Source: Manis javanica (taxonomy: Eukaryota > Chordata > Mammalia > Pholidota > Manidae). From it: DNA of 64,000 bases. This document shows, piece by piece, positions 20,248 to 32,029 of this stretch; the stretch's first letter is position 1; each line of letters opens with the position of its first letter. Location: positions 64,425,613-64,489,612 of the forward strand of contig NC_133172.1 in assembly GCF_040802235.1 (NCBI RefSeq). Direction: 5' to 3'. The notes under the pieces were generated by a model that did no database searches, was not told the origin of the DNA, and saw only the letters and a program-made list of their open reading frames with translations. Position numbers and translations under genes: made by a program.

Positions 20248-21916
20248 TCATCTGTTGAGGCCATCTTGTTGCCTCTCACTTTTCTTCCACTTTGGATTAC
20301 ACACGTTGAAAAATGACCTACAACAGGTGCTTTGAGCGCCTCTTTTTCTCATTGTACAATTTTTCCTGTAGCAGTTTATAGCACCACTGATTGCTCTTGA
20401 AACTTTCAGTTTCCACTCATTGTTACAGATACTACTGGTAAGGACCTGCAAGCCAGCCTCAAAATGTGTGAAGGCTGCTGACAGTTCTCCTGTGGTTAGT
20501 TGATGAAGGGCAGCTGGAGCATTTTCACTTTCCTCCTCTGCTGCTGGCTCCTGTTCCAGATGCACCAGCTCCTCATTTGAGAGATCTTCCTCATGAGACC
20601 GCAGCAACTGGTCCACATCAGCTTCTACAACCTCTTCCAAAGCCACATTCTTGGCAAGGGTTACAATGTTTTGTTGAAGCTGTAAGATGTTATGTTTGGG
20701 AAACACTCTGGAACTAAACACACTCAGGCCAAATCTTCAACGCACTATTCATTGTTGCTGGTGTGAGCTGCTCCCAAGCTACTGCAATGTTATCTACAGC
20801 AACCATGATGTAGTTTCTCCAAAACTCCCTAATCATAGCTGTATCCTCTCCATTTGTTGCTTCTAGGATGTGCTCAAAAGTCCTTTACAGGTAAAGGGCT
20901 TTGAAGGTAGAGGCTATGCTTTGACCCATGGGCTGGATCAAGTCAGCTGTACGGTCATGAAGATATTCCACTGTTACATTATCAGACAGATCATTCAAAT
21001 TTATAGGGTGGCATGGTGCACTGTCTAGGATGAGCAATGCTTTGGTGGTGAGATTATTTTGGGCACAGTATTTTTCAATGGAGGGTAAAAAAATATGTGA
21101 ACCATTCATGAAAGATGCTTTTGGTTGCCTAGGCCTTTTTGATTGAGCACCAAATCACAGGCAAATTGGGCATGGAGTACTGCTTCAGAGCTTTGATGTT
21201 TTCTGAGTGGTACACCAATAAAGGCTTCAACTTAAAGTCCCCAGCTGCATTGCCACCAAGAAGCAGCATCAAGCGATCTTTGGATGATTTAAACCCTGGC
21301 TCAGTTTTTTCTTCCACAGAAATAAATGTTCCTTCAGGCATTCTCTTCCAATAAACTCCTGTCTCATCTACGCCAAAAACTTGCTGGGAGCTGTACTCAC
21401 CTTCTTCGATGATGCTTTTCAGCACTTCAGAATATGTATCCTTGTTGCCAGGAGCACTGCTGTTCATCTTGATGTGGGGCAAACAATGGCACTCCTTGAA
21501 AATCACAAACCACTCTTTACTTGCCCTGAATTTTTCTGTTTGAGAGCTTTCACCTTGTTCACGCTGTAAGGCATCAAACAGACTCTTAGCCTTCTCCTGA
21601 ATAATGGTGACACTCGGGGGCACGATTCGCTGGCTCTGATCTTCAAGCCACACACGCAACAATCGTTCTGTGGTCTCCATGACTGCACTCCGATGGCGAG
21701 TCAACCGAGGGGCTCTCAAAGGAGTAGCTTTTTGTGAACTCGTTTTTATTTTTTATTATCTCGTATCGTGGCCACTGTAGAGACAGTGAGGCCTAAAGCT
21801 TTCGTGATGTGGCCGAGCTTTTCCCCCACTTCAAATCGTCTTAATACTCCCAATTTTATGTCGGGGGTAATTATTTTCCGTTCCATTTTGGCACTCGAGG
21901 GCCTTTTCCCAGGCAT
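20248..21916 (-). pseudogene. CENPBD1: CENPBD1, CENP-B/Tigger-type DNA-binding transposase-derived locus, frameshifted
   Basis: The ATG at 21916-21914 opens [15 protein letters not shown] and a psq-type helix-turn-helix of the CENP-B family. That frame ends at a stop at 21746-21748, after 56 codons, within an A-rich run. The homologous sequence resumes in another frame and runs to 21129 (CENP-B second helix-turn-helix, then the start of a DDE transposase with VDETG and [15 protein letters not shown]). A third open piece, 20885-21109, keeps the second acidic motif (ILDSAPCHP) but reads QPMGQS where pogo/Tigger transposases have QPMDQG, so the third catalytic acid is lost. A fourth piece, 20248-20721, is the acidic C-terminal tail. 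The position between DEF8 and AFG3L1 on the minus strand matches human CENPBD1, which is also now listed as a pseudogene as I recall. A short N-terminal protein cannot be ruled out. Confidence 0.8.
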
Positions 21917-21989
21917 CTTTGCCGCCAGAACGTAATAAAATCAGATGCAAGAAAGCCTGTGGCTACTCTATGCTCCCTCGCAGAACTTG

Positions 21990-23050
21990 GGAAAGGAACA
22001 CCGGTGCTGCGAGGCACGCAGCGGACATCCCCGAAACGAGAGGAGTCACCGCAGGGCTGCCCAGCCACACTGCCTGGAACCAGACTGGCGCCTTCACGAC
22101 TACAGGGAGGGCAGCGTTCAAATTCCCGGACCGCACATCCGCAGGAACATCCTCAGGACTGGCATGTGTTTCTGCGACCCAGAGAACAAACAAGCATCCG
22201 TGTAGGGAAGAAACGGGTTGAACACACACCGAGCCAGGTTTGCAAGGGCCGGATGGCTGAGACAGTTCAGGCCCGGATTCCGAAAAAAAGAGCTGGCGGG
22301 GCAGAGCTGCCTCGCTTCCTTGCGCCGCTTCTTTGAAGGACCCCGGAAATGCGTGTCCTTGGAGAGGCCGGACTTAAAATTTAAGTCTAAAGGCGCTGGG
22401 TATCCTCTTTGCACCTACACTGAGCCTGTGGCCGGGGTTTCTGCCCTCAGCTGTCAGGGTAAGACAAGGCAGCGCAAGTGTTCAGGTCCCTTGTGAGTCA
22501 GGCGATAAGGTAGACACCTAAAGAAAGGCACCCAAGCCGGAACGGGGGTGTGGCGCCACTTTGACGTGTTCGCCGCTGCTGTGGCGCACGGTTGTGGGGG
22601 GTGTTCTGCACCGGGTCAGGGGCGGGGAATGTTGTATCACTGGTAGCTGGGGCCGGCAGCTGGGCTGCTCGCCGTGCTGTGGCGATGGGGCGGCAGTCCA
22701 GGAGGCGGCAGGACGACCAGAACAGGCGTGACGGTTCTTGGAGCCGCCTGGCAGGTGAGCGGGGAGACGCTGGCTGCCGGTTTCCGGCGGTGCGGGGGGA
22801 TCTTCGCTCCACGCCGTCGTGACGGCATCCGGGTGCGCCGGCCGGCGCGGGAGGGGAGGCGGAGTAGGTCTGGGCCGGGGAGCGGGGCATGGGGAGCCAC
22901 GTTCCCGTCTGGGCGGCTGATGAGGCCGCAGCCCCGGGGCGAGCCTGTTGCCTTCTGTTCTCCGAGACCCGGCTGTTCTCCCCGTGGCCCCTGCCACACT
23001 TTTCTTCGAAAATTGCCGCCGCCTCGCATTGCCCTGCCCACTGTTTGAGA
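21990..23050. promoter_or_regulatory. CpG-rich bidirectional promoter region of CENPBD1 and AFG3L1
   Basis: CpG density is high across this stretch, strongest at 22,540-23,000. The CENPBD1 ATG (21,916, minus) and the AFG3L1 ATG remnant (22,629, plus) face away from each other about 710 bp apart. This arrangement is typical of a shared promoter. The long open frames here on both strands reflect GC richness and not genes. Confidence 0.55.
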
Positions 23051-24900
23051 GCAGGCCTCCACGCCACACCCCACCCCCGTCTCTGTATACACCTCTCCAA
23101 CGACCCCCACGTTGGGCAATTTGGGTGCAGGCCCCTCTCGACTGCTAGCCCGTTTCCTCCTGGGCTCAGAGGTAATAGCTGTATTCAGTTTACAGAGTTG
23201 CTCTGAACCAGGTATGATAATGGACTTTAAAGAGTTTTGTGAACTTTTGTTTTTTTATTGAACAGCACTCACTGAGTCCATCTCTTCCAATCTCGTAATA
23301 ACTAGCAGTGCTTGAGGGCTTCTATACTAAGAGCTTTACAAGGATTATCTCATTTAAATCCTATGCCCGTCCTGCCCATAGGCGCTGCTACTAGATAAAA
23401 CTCTTTTTTATGTTAGAGAAAATGTAATACCAAAGCTGCTCAGAGGCTGTTCTCACCTTACAATTTAGGTCCATCTGTTCCAGGGCCTTCATTTTAAAAC
23501 CTGCTGTGGTGTTCTGTCTTCCTTTGGGTTGGATACTGTGAAATGTTATTCCATGTTATAAGATGGCTTTATTTCTGTATTGATAACATCTCAAGGGGAA
23601 GTGATCACATTAACTTTTTTCCCTTAATGCACTAATGTAGAGTTTCTGGATTTCTTTCCAAGAAAGAAGGTAGCTTGGTTTTGAGAGAAAGAAGGATTCC
23701 ATGGGTTTATTTTTTTGTTCTCTCTTCAGGAATGAAATTTACCTTCTCATCTCCATTCAATTCATGTCAGTTTTTATTTATTTCTAGCAGTATCTGAAAT
23801 CACAGCCTTTCACCAGTGGTATCAGCATTGCAGAGGGCTGTTCTGGTTGTTAACAGGTGGTGGAAGTCAGTAATTGACCAGTACAGCACAGGTGTTAGGA
23901 GCTCTGCACTCTGCACTTCTGGACACGTTGGTTTTAGTTATGAAAGGAGGATGTTGGACCTTTGAGTTCCCTCCCAGATTGAGTCATTCATGTATTGAGA
24001 ATCTACTGACCAAGGGATAGCATAGTGAACAGGGCAGGCAAGGGCTCTGCCTGTGGGCTGGTCTCCTTTGAAGGCCTGGTGATTTGTAGGCTGAGGTCAT
24101 GCAAAGGCTGGAGAAGCAGTCACAGTCTGCTTTGTAGTTTAAAGATGTGCCCTAGCAGTCAGCACTTACCTAGGGAAGCTTATGTTCTGGAGGCTGTCAT
24201 GCATTCATTTTTTTAATTCAGTGAGCTCTCTACCACTGTCTTTGCCACTCGAGAAGAACCAGACGGTGAACAAGTATATGGCATGTTAGGTGTTTATATA
24301 AGATCTGAAGGAAGAAGCAGAACAAGGAGAGTAGAAAATGAAGGGAATGGAGGAGGATAAATGCCATGTTATTTTACATGGGCTGGTTGACTTCTGTGGG
24401 AAGTGAGGGACTGAGGCGGGAGCATAATAGCAGCTTGAATAGCAAGTGCCTGGTGGGGTTGCACCTTTGTGAATCTGAGGCACAGACCAAGTCACCTGAT
24501 TTTGTGATCTGACTGGAAAGAAAGGACAGTGGCACTTTGCTTGGTGAAAGGAGGCTCACATCTTGGCTTTGTTTTTACAAACACCCATGTAAAGCTCATC
24601 CAAACCAGACGCCAAGAACGGAAGGTGAGCCGTGTCTCCACAAGCGCCATCTGATGTAATGTAGTCCCCTAAACAAATCAGGAAAGGACGAAGTCATGAA
24701 TTAAAGGAATTGGATGATTTATTAAATTTTGGAGGCCTCAAGTCTTTCTACCTGATACCTCTATTGAGCCACTATCACTGCTCTGTGGAGTAGTGCTGGA
24801 GAAATCCTGGGAGGTTTGGGTCCTAGAATATCTCATACACTCCCAGCCCCCGTTGTCTTCAGGCACTCATTCACCTTTATGAACTACTTCTCCACCTCTG
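23051..24900 (+). other. AFG3L1 pseudogene intron region without recognised exons
   Basis: I looked for the exons that should encode the membrane segments and Walker A of the m-AAA protein and did not find them. A MIR-like fragment lies at about 23,320-23,420. The rest is AT-rich unique sequence. The missing exons were either deleted or have decayed beyond recognition by eye. Confidence 0.4.
23315..23425 (-). repeat. MIR SINE remnant
   Basis: The segment 'agagctttacaaggattatc' with tcatttaaatcctatgcccg is the reverse-strand MIR 3' half, equivalent to the usual 'actcatttaatcctcacaac'. Confidence 0.5.
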
Positions 24901-25885
24901 CAGGGTGGATGGTGACACTTACTTTCTCGAGATGGGCAGTGGGGATCAGAGAAGGTGGCAAAGAAGCACCCAGGAACAACCATCTTGCCTGGGCCCTCCT
25001 TTGGCTCACAGTCTGCTCATGTGCAGGGTTCAGCTCTCCCAATGCTGTGGTGCTGGCTGGGACCAGCTGTCCAGATACCCTGGACTCCGCCCGGGCATGG
25101 CCTGGCCCATGGATCCTGCCCAGGTGCAGCCTCGCCGATCTGATCACCAGGTTTCCTGTGGTGAGCCTGCACCTTGAGTGCTCAGGTTTGGGCCTTCCTG
25201 CCCTGAGGTTAATAGTTTGGTTAGGTCCTTAGCTCTGTATTTAGAGATTTTGACAGAGATCTTGCAGCAATTAATGTCATGTGTTGGAAAAGTGACACAT
25301 GAAAACCCATGGTTGCTACCAGTTCCTATCTCCCAGCGACCTTCCTTTGGTGATAACAGACGTGGTGGGGTCTGTGGGGATGTCATTGCAATCCATACAG
25401 GTGGGACTGATGTGACAGGTTTATATTCTCCAGCCTTACGTTCTGTGGAGTCTTACAAAAACGTAAAATATAGCGTGACGTATTCAGCGTGCCTTCACTG
25501 GGACTTCAGCCTGCACCTCCCCAGCCCTTTCCGATTGTGAGAGGATGTCCGGTGCTGCCCAACATAGCCCTGGGCCGATCTGACGTTGCTCAGAGGCAGC
25601 GCTGGGAAGGCATTTAGTAATTCCAGAGCTGCCTGCACGTTCCAGCATGTTCCTGCCCTGTACTTGTAGGTGACTGGGTGTGAAGCACAGACAGGGCAGG
25701 GAGAGCACTTGGAACCCCAGGCTGTCCTTGGGGTTTTCATGGAGCAGCTGCAGGTGACCCACATCCTACCTTCTGTGTCTCTGATGTCGGGCCCGCCATC
25801 ACCGAGGTCCACCTGCATCCACTGAAGTTGGATGAGAGCCTCAGTCAGGACTGACAGGAAGCTTGCGGAGTTCACCCCAGGCTTC

Positions 25886-27149
25886 ACAGGGGAGGGTGGG
25901 GTGGGCCAGCCCATGCTTGTCTGCAAGAGGTGTGTGTGTTTGGGGGGTGGTTTCTAGTTGTGTCGCTTGGTCCTGGAAAGTGCCCACCTATGTTTTCGAA
26001 ACTGTAGAACACCATCAAGGCCTCAGAAATGGTTAGCTGCAAGGGTCACTTGCAGCCATTTTAGTTGTAATTCTGTTAGACTTGGACAGTTTTTACTGCA
26101 GCGACTGAGCTAGCATCTGGGGCAGCCCCCCTGAAGTGGAGACATGCTGCGTTTTATAGTCTAGGGCTGTAGCTCTCAGCCTGGGGCTTCTGCTTGTCTC
26201 TCTTCTTTGTAGTTAAACCCCAAGATCCTGTTCTAGGAAACTTTCTTCCCTACAAATCTTGTTTGAACAGGACGGGTTTAGGGCTTTTTCAGGTAGACTT
26301 CCACCCAGCTTACCCTCTCAGCAGCCCTTTGCAACCCTCATGGTTACTGTGGCGAGCCATGGGCCGCTTCTGCCACTCTTGGAACATCCTCGCGGAGCCT
26401 CATCTCCTCCAGCCTGTGCAGCTGCCATCTCCCTGGTGTCCTGCCCAGGGCTGGACAGGGGCTGGGGTCGGGTCACACAGAAGACCATGTTGTCAGCTGC
26501 AGGGCACTGAATGTTCCCACTTGACCTGGCACGGGAAGGACCCACCCTGCCTCCTGCTGTCTGTTCTCTCCCTTGGTGACTTCATGTGTCCATGCACACA
26601 CTAAAGTTAAGAAATTGGAATAGATCACCTCACTTTGTCTTTCCCTGATCAGCAACAGGAGAGACTGTGCCGCAGCAGGATGGCCCAGAGCTCAGCCCCA
26701 AGGGGTCCTAGGAGGCCGCATCATCAAGCTGCCCTCCTCTCTGAGGCTGATCGTGGGTCCTGCCTTTGTGAGTGTCAGGATAGCAAGGCCAGAAAATGGT
26801 GCTTCTGTCCTTGCACACAGAAGAGAAATTCCTGGAGTAAAAAAACTAGACACATTTTCAAAAGCCACAAACTTACTCTGCTGACTGTGGAACTTTGGTG
26901 GTTCTTTTATGTTGAGCTCATATGCCTCAGGCCTCTGGATGGGGATCCAGGCATTTCCAACCTGGCTTTCCTTAGAAAGAAACCCAACACCTAAAAATCT
27001 TTTTCACGTGTTTTGCTTATTATTTCCTCTATGATGTATTAATAAAAATGAAAGGGAAAAAAGAATATTAAACCTTGCCTAATGATTCAAAAAAAATTGT
27101 AAAGCATGCAAACAAATATGTAAGTACAGGTCATTCACAGGAAAAATAA
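25886..27149 (+). other. AFG3L1 pseudogene intron, no gene seen
   Basis: No m-AAA exon is expected between the exon ending in the PGFTG motif (about 25,885) and the one at 29,735, and none is seen. Sequence up to about 27,000 is unique; beyond that it becomes A-rich where an old L1 begins. Confidence 0.45.
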
Positions 27150-29585
27150 ATTGACAGAAACTGTCTCAGCTAGTATAGACATTGGGCTTATTAGACAAAG
27201 ACTTGCAGTGACCTCTCTTAGCTGTATATGTTCCTCGAGCCTGCGGAAACCAGAGAACTATTTGTCTCAACAGGTAGAGAATATTGGTAAAGAAATGGAA
27301 ATGATGAGAAGTAACCAAATAAATCCTTCAGTAGAGGAGTTCTATAATTGCAACGAAGAGTTCATTGTACAGGTTCCACAGCAGATTTGAGCGGGAAGAA
27401 GGAAAACCAGCAGACTTGGAGAGAGAGGTCATCCAGTCAGAGGAGCATGAAGAAAGAACGACCAAGAAAAATGAACAGAGCCTAGAGACTTGTGGGACAC
27501 CATCCAGTAGATGCAGTGTGGGAGTCCCAGAGGGAGAGGGGAGAGGAAAATGGAGAAATAATTGTTTAAAACTTCCCAAATTGGACAAAAGATATGAATC
27601 TACACATGCGAGTTCACTGAACTTGAAGTAGGGATAAACTGTTAAGATCCACAGTAAGACATACTATAACCCAACTTTGAAAGCCGAAGACAGAGATTCC
27701 TGAAACCAGCAAGGGAGAGGGGTCGCATAGCGTGCAAGGGGGCTTCAGTAAGATTGGCAGCTGGTTGCCCATTAGGAGAGGGTGGTGTATTCAAGGTGCC
27801 GAAGGGAAAAACTGTCAGCCAAGAATTCTGTATCTGGCAAGTCTGTCCTTCATTTGAAGAATGAAGGGGAAATTAAGACATCTCCAGATTTTAAGCAAGT
27901 TGAGAGAGTTCATTATATTTAGACCTGCCTGACAAGAAATGCTAAAGGGAGCCCTTCAGGCTGAAATGAAGGGACACCAGCCAGTACCCCGAAGCTGCTT
28001 GAAAACATACAGGTTATTGGTAAAAGGGGGTGCTTAGGTTAATAAAAAAGGCCAGTATTACTGTATTTTTGGTTTGTAACTCCTCTTTATTACCACGTGA
28101 TTTAAAAGGCAAGTATGTAATAATGACCAGTCTATATTACTGGGCAAACAATGTGAAAAGGTGTTATCTGTGACAATATAAAGGTGGAAGGAAGAAGGTG
28201 TGTAGGAGCAGTGTTTGTATAGTAACTGAAGCCAGAAATGGAAGAGCTGGTCCTAAAATTCACAAGGGACCTCAAGGGGCCTGAATAGCCAGTGTTATAA
28301 AAGAGGAATGGAGTTCAGTGTAAGTGTTCAAAACTTACTACAAAGGTCCAGTGAACAAAATAACGCTACTGGCACAAGGTTAGACACAGACACATAGAAC
28401 AAAATCTAGAGTCCGGATGAAAGGCTGTACATCCCTGGTTACCTGAAGTTTTTTGAGGGTGTGAAGAAAATTCAGTGGGAAAAGTAGAGTCTCTTCAACA
28501 AATGGTTTTTGGACAACTGAAGATCGACATGCAAAAGAAGGAAATTGGGTCCTTACACCGTCTATAAAAGTTTAACTCAAAATGGATAAAAGACCTAAAG
28601 TTAAGAGCTGAAACTATAAAGCTTTTACAAGAAAATATGGGAGAAAATCTTCATGACCTAGGATTTGGCCGTGGTTCCCTAAATATGATCAATGAATGAA
28701 AAACTGGACTTGCTAAAAAAGGTACTTTGTTGATCAAAGGACATTACTGATAAAGTGAAAAGTCAGTTTGCAGAATGGGAAAAGTATTTGGAAATCATGA
28801 GTCTGATAAGGGTCTAGGGTCCAGAATATATAAAGAAACCAGTTTAAAATGGGGAATGGATGAATAGACATTTTTTCCAAGGAAGATGCACAAATGGTCA
28901 AGAAGCACGTGAAAATATGCTAAGTAGGAAAATGCAAATCAAAACCACAATGAGATCCCACATCACATACACAGGATAGCCATAGAAGACAGACAGAGTA
29001 GTTTGCAAGGATGTAGAGAAATGGGAATCTTTATATGTTCCTGGTGGGACTGTAATGGTGCAGCTGGGAAATCATTTTGGTGGTTTTTCAAAAAGTAAAA
29101 TACAGCTTATCATATGACCCAACAATTCCACTCTTACATATCTACCCAAGAGAATGGAGAACATGTCACACAGACTTATACATGAATGTTCATAGCAGCA
29201 TCATTCATAATAAATAGCCAAGGGGATGATGGATCAGCGCATGGATGGATGAATAAAAGGTACATACATACTGAACTGTAGAGAAGTACTGAGACGCTAC
29301 AATGTGGATGAATCTGTGTGCCAAGTGAAAGAGCCAGGACACAAAAGATCCCATTTTTATGAAATGCCAGAACAGACAGATCCATGGAGGCACAGTGGTT
29401 GGCTAGAGGTGGGTATATCAATCAACCATAACAGACATGGCATGTTTATAGGTGATGGAAAACATCTAAAGTGAGATCAGGGCAATACTTGCACAAATTG
29501 GTGAATTTAAAAAGTCTTTGAAATGTACACCTAAAATGGATGAATTTTGTGTTAAACAAATGATACCTCAATAAGTAATTTAACA
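27150..29585 (+). mobile_element. Old sense-strand L1 in an AFG3L1 intron
   Basis: From about 27,400 the text follows L1 ORF1: 'gaacagagcctagagacttg', 'aaacttcccaaattggacaa', then 'tctgtatctggcaagtctgt' and 'gacaagaaatgctaaaggga'. It then jumps to the ORF2 end: 'cactggcacaagg' equivalents near 28,365, 'caactgaagatcgacatgca' with aaaagaaggaaattgg, and 'aaaatggataaaagacctaa'. The 3' end near 29,570 reads 'caaatgatacctcaataagt'. Most of ORF2 is missing, and all frames are broken. The start is approximate. Confidence 0.75.
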
Positions 29586-32029
29586 GAAGCATGCCTGAGA
29601 ACAGTAGCGACTGGCCCAGTGGTTCTGTTGCCTGTAGTTGTTCATCCAGGTGTAGCTCTGGTCTCTGCTGGAGGCTTTCCTGTGAAAGACTGGCCCAGGG
29701 CATGAATGCCCTCTGTTCTCTTTTCCTGGGTCAGGTGCTGATACGTGTCTTGTTTGCCACGAAGCAGCCCTGATCGCCACCCGCCACCTGTGTCCCTTTG
29801 TTGAGGAGAAGCGCTTTGAGCAGGCCATTGAGAGAGTCCTTGGAGGTGAGCAGGCAGCCCTGGGCGGGGGCAAGCTCACACTTCACAGGTGTCCTGTAGT
29901 GTACTTTATAGGCCACAGCAACCGTGGACGGTTTTCCAAACCAAAATCTGGGACTTGGGATCTGCTGGCAGTACCTTCTGTGCCTCTTCTGGAGTTACAT
30001 TTAGAATCTCAGCAGGTATGGGACCTCTGGGGCACTTGATGAGACCCAGGTTTGGATGCTGACTGCAGATGAGGGAGGGCTTCCTGGGAGCTTCCTTGAG
30101 AATGCTGCAGGACCACCCCAGGGCCCCTGCTGGGGCAGCACCCTGGATGTTAGTGCGTGTGTGTGTCCTTGTGGGGTCAGCTTCCTGGCCTCCCATCTGC
30201 AGCTCAGCTCAGAGAGCTGTAGCCAGCAGCAGGTAAGGGTCACCCAAGTGCCTTCCTGGGGACAGTTCACGGAGGTGTCCTTCATTGCCTGACTGTGTCA
30301 TGTAGCTTTGCTCAGGGATGGAGTGCACAGAAGGGAAGCCCATGGCCGTCACCACAGCTTGAGGATGTCCTGGCGCCTCTAGTAAGCTGCCCAATGGGAG
30401 TGGGGCTCAGCACGAATATGTGCCTTTTGTCTCTCCATGCTTCTGGCCTCACTGGTCAGGCCACAGAAAGTAGCTAAATCCGTGGGCTGAATGTGGGTTT
30501 CCTGAAGCAGTCTGCCGCTGAGGGTTGTTATGCCATTGTCAGAGGTGGGCAGCCGGGCAGAGAGTAGCTCAGTGTCTGGCATGGAGGGTCAGGCAATGCA
30601 TTGGGCCTGAGGAGAGTGTGTGGAGCAGACAAGCCTTCGGTCTGCCCTGAATGAGCAAAATGGAGAGTGGGCGCATGGCACCCACCTTCCAGCTCCCTGT
30701 TCCTCCTTAGTCTCTTGCCCTGGAATTTGATTTGTCGGCTGGAGAAGGAAATGCAGGTCCTGCAGCCCAGTGAGACCACCGTGTCTGGACGTGTGGTGGT
30801 GGGTCATTCCTGGAGCTCGCGGACCCCTTCTGAAGGTCAGTCTCTTGCCCTCTTGTGTGTTCGTAGTGAGACTTTTGGGGCCACCTCTCATCCCAGCTCA
30901 TCCTTGGCCTCTTGGGTCTGGGTGCCCACCTCACCCAGGTGGCTGTGTGCAGCCTCATGGTACATACAGGTAGTGGCCCTTTTACTTCTGAAAGAATGTA
31001 ATGGTCAAAATAATTTGTCGAAAGATTCCTGGGAGGGCAAGGGAGAGTGTAGATTCTGAACGGGGTCTGGATGCCGGCCACCTGACACCTTAGAGGTGTG
31101 ATGTCAAACCCGCCTCACTCCTAAGCATTGCAGGCTTCCTGTAGGACTTGCCTGGGACAGATGGGGTGGAAGTGGTTTCTGTTAATCTTCAGGGCTACAC
31201 TCAGGGGATGGGGCCCAGGGGTCCCCTCGTCCTATGCGAGGTTGCTCTGGGATGGCGGTGATGAGGGTGCCTGCCTATGCCTTGCAGGTGTCTGGTGTCC
31301 CTCAGGACAGAGGCTGCAGCTTTGCCCTGTGCTTGTCCCCATGCACACGGGAACAGCTCTGGCTGCATGTGTACCATGCTGGGGGACAGGGTGGCCAAGC
31401 AGCTGTTCTTTGGGTGGATTACGGTGGCCCAGGATGACTTGAGGAAGGTCACCTAAAGTGCCTATGCCCTGGTGAAGTTCGGTGTCCCCGCTGGGGGACT
31501 CTGGCCAAGTCCAGCTAGCCTCACCCTTAGCTCCTTGCTCTCTTCCAGATTGTGCAGTTTGGGGTGAGCGAGAAGCTGGGCCAGGTGTCCTTTGACTTCC
31601 CTCCGTACCTCGTCAGCTCCGCCCATGCGCAGACCCTTGCCCTGACAGCGGTGCTGGGAGCAGGTGGACAAGGTGAGTAGGGCAGGGTCCTGGTCGGCAC
31701 GTGTCAGCCCTCGTGGGGTGCCTTTGGTGGTGCCTGCTGTCTGGGGAGTGGCTGAGAGAAGCTATGATTTCTAGGTGGGCAGACTCCTGCTGGAGAAAGA
31801 GGTGCTGAAGAAGGCTGACATAGTGGAGCTGCTAGGCCCACCGCTCTTTGCGGGGAAGTCTGGCTGTGAGGAGTTGATGGAAGGCACCGGCTGCCTGGAG
31901 AAGGACATGTCCCTTTCTGAGGGTCCGAGGGCCTGGAACCAGGAGTGGGAGATGGGGCGCACTAGAGTCTGGCACATTGACTATGGCCTTGAAAGCAGCT
32001 GCCAGGAGCCTGCAGAAACGAATTAAAGT

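Larger units (their letters stand above)
22629..32026 (+). pseudogene. AFG3L1P: AFG3L1, mitochondrial m-AAA protease subunit, decayed
   Basis: Recognisable exon remnants: 22629-22754 (ATG, then an early in-frame TAG; LWRWGG resembles the mouse transit region), 24905-25000 (VDGDTYFLEM, pore loop FVGVG deleted, then a frameshift into VAKKHP), 25027-25120 (NAVVLAGT; the arginine-finger RPGR reads WPGP), 25770-25885 (VHLHPLKLDESLSQD, then a frameshift to RKLAEFTPGFT), 29735-29845 ([12 protein letters not shown], the best preserved exon), 30735-30835 (MQVLQPSETTV; the HEAGH zinc motif is lost and the rest is shifted), 31305-31461 (KQLFFG, then TAA where QSAYA is expected), 31551-31676 (IVQFGVSEKLGQVSFDFP, followed by a deletion of about 20 codons and a frameshift), 31775-32026 (last exon, [14 protein letters not shown]). 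Walker A and B segments were not found. The protein is a working protease subunit in mouse and a pseudogene in human. This copy cannot encode an active protease. Confidence 0.92.

Noticed and set aside
22498-23119. Open frames of 160-200 codons on the minus strand
   Set aside because: They overlap the CpG-rich promoter of CENPBD1 and AFG3L1, show low-complexity Arg/Pro/Ala composition, and match no family I know.
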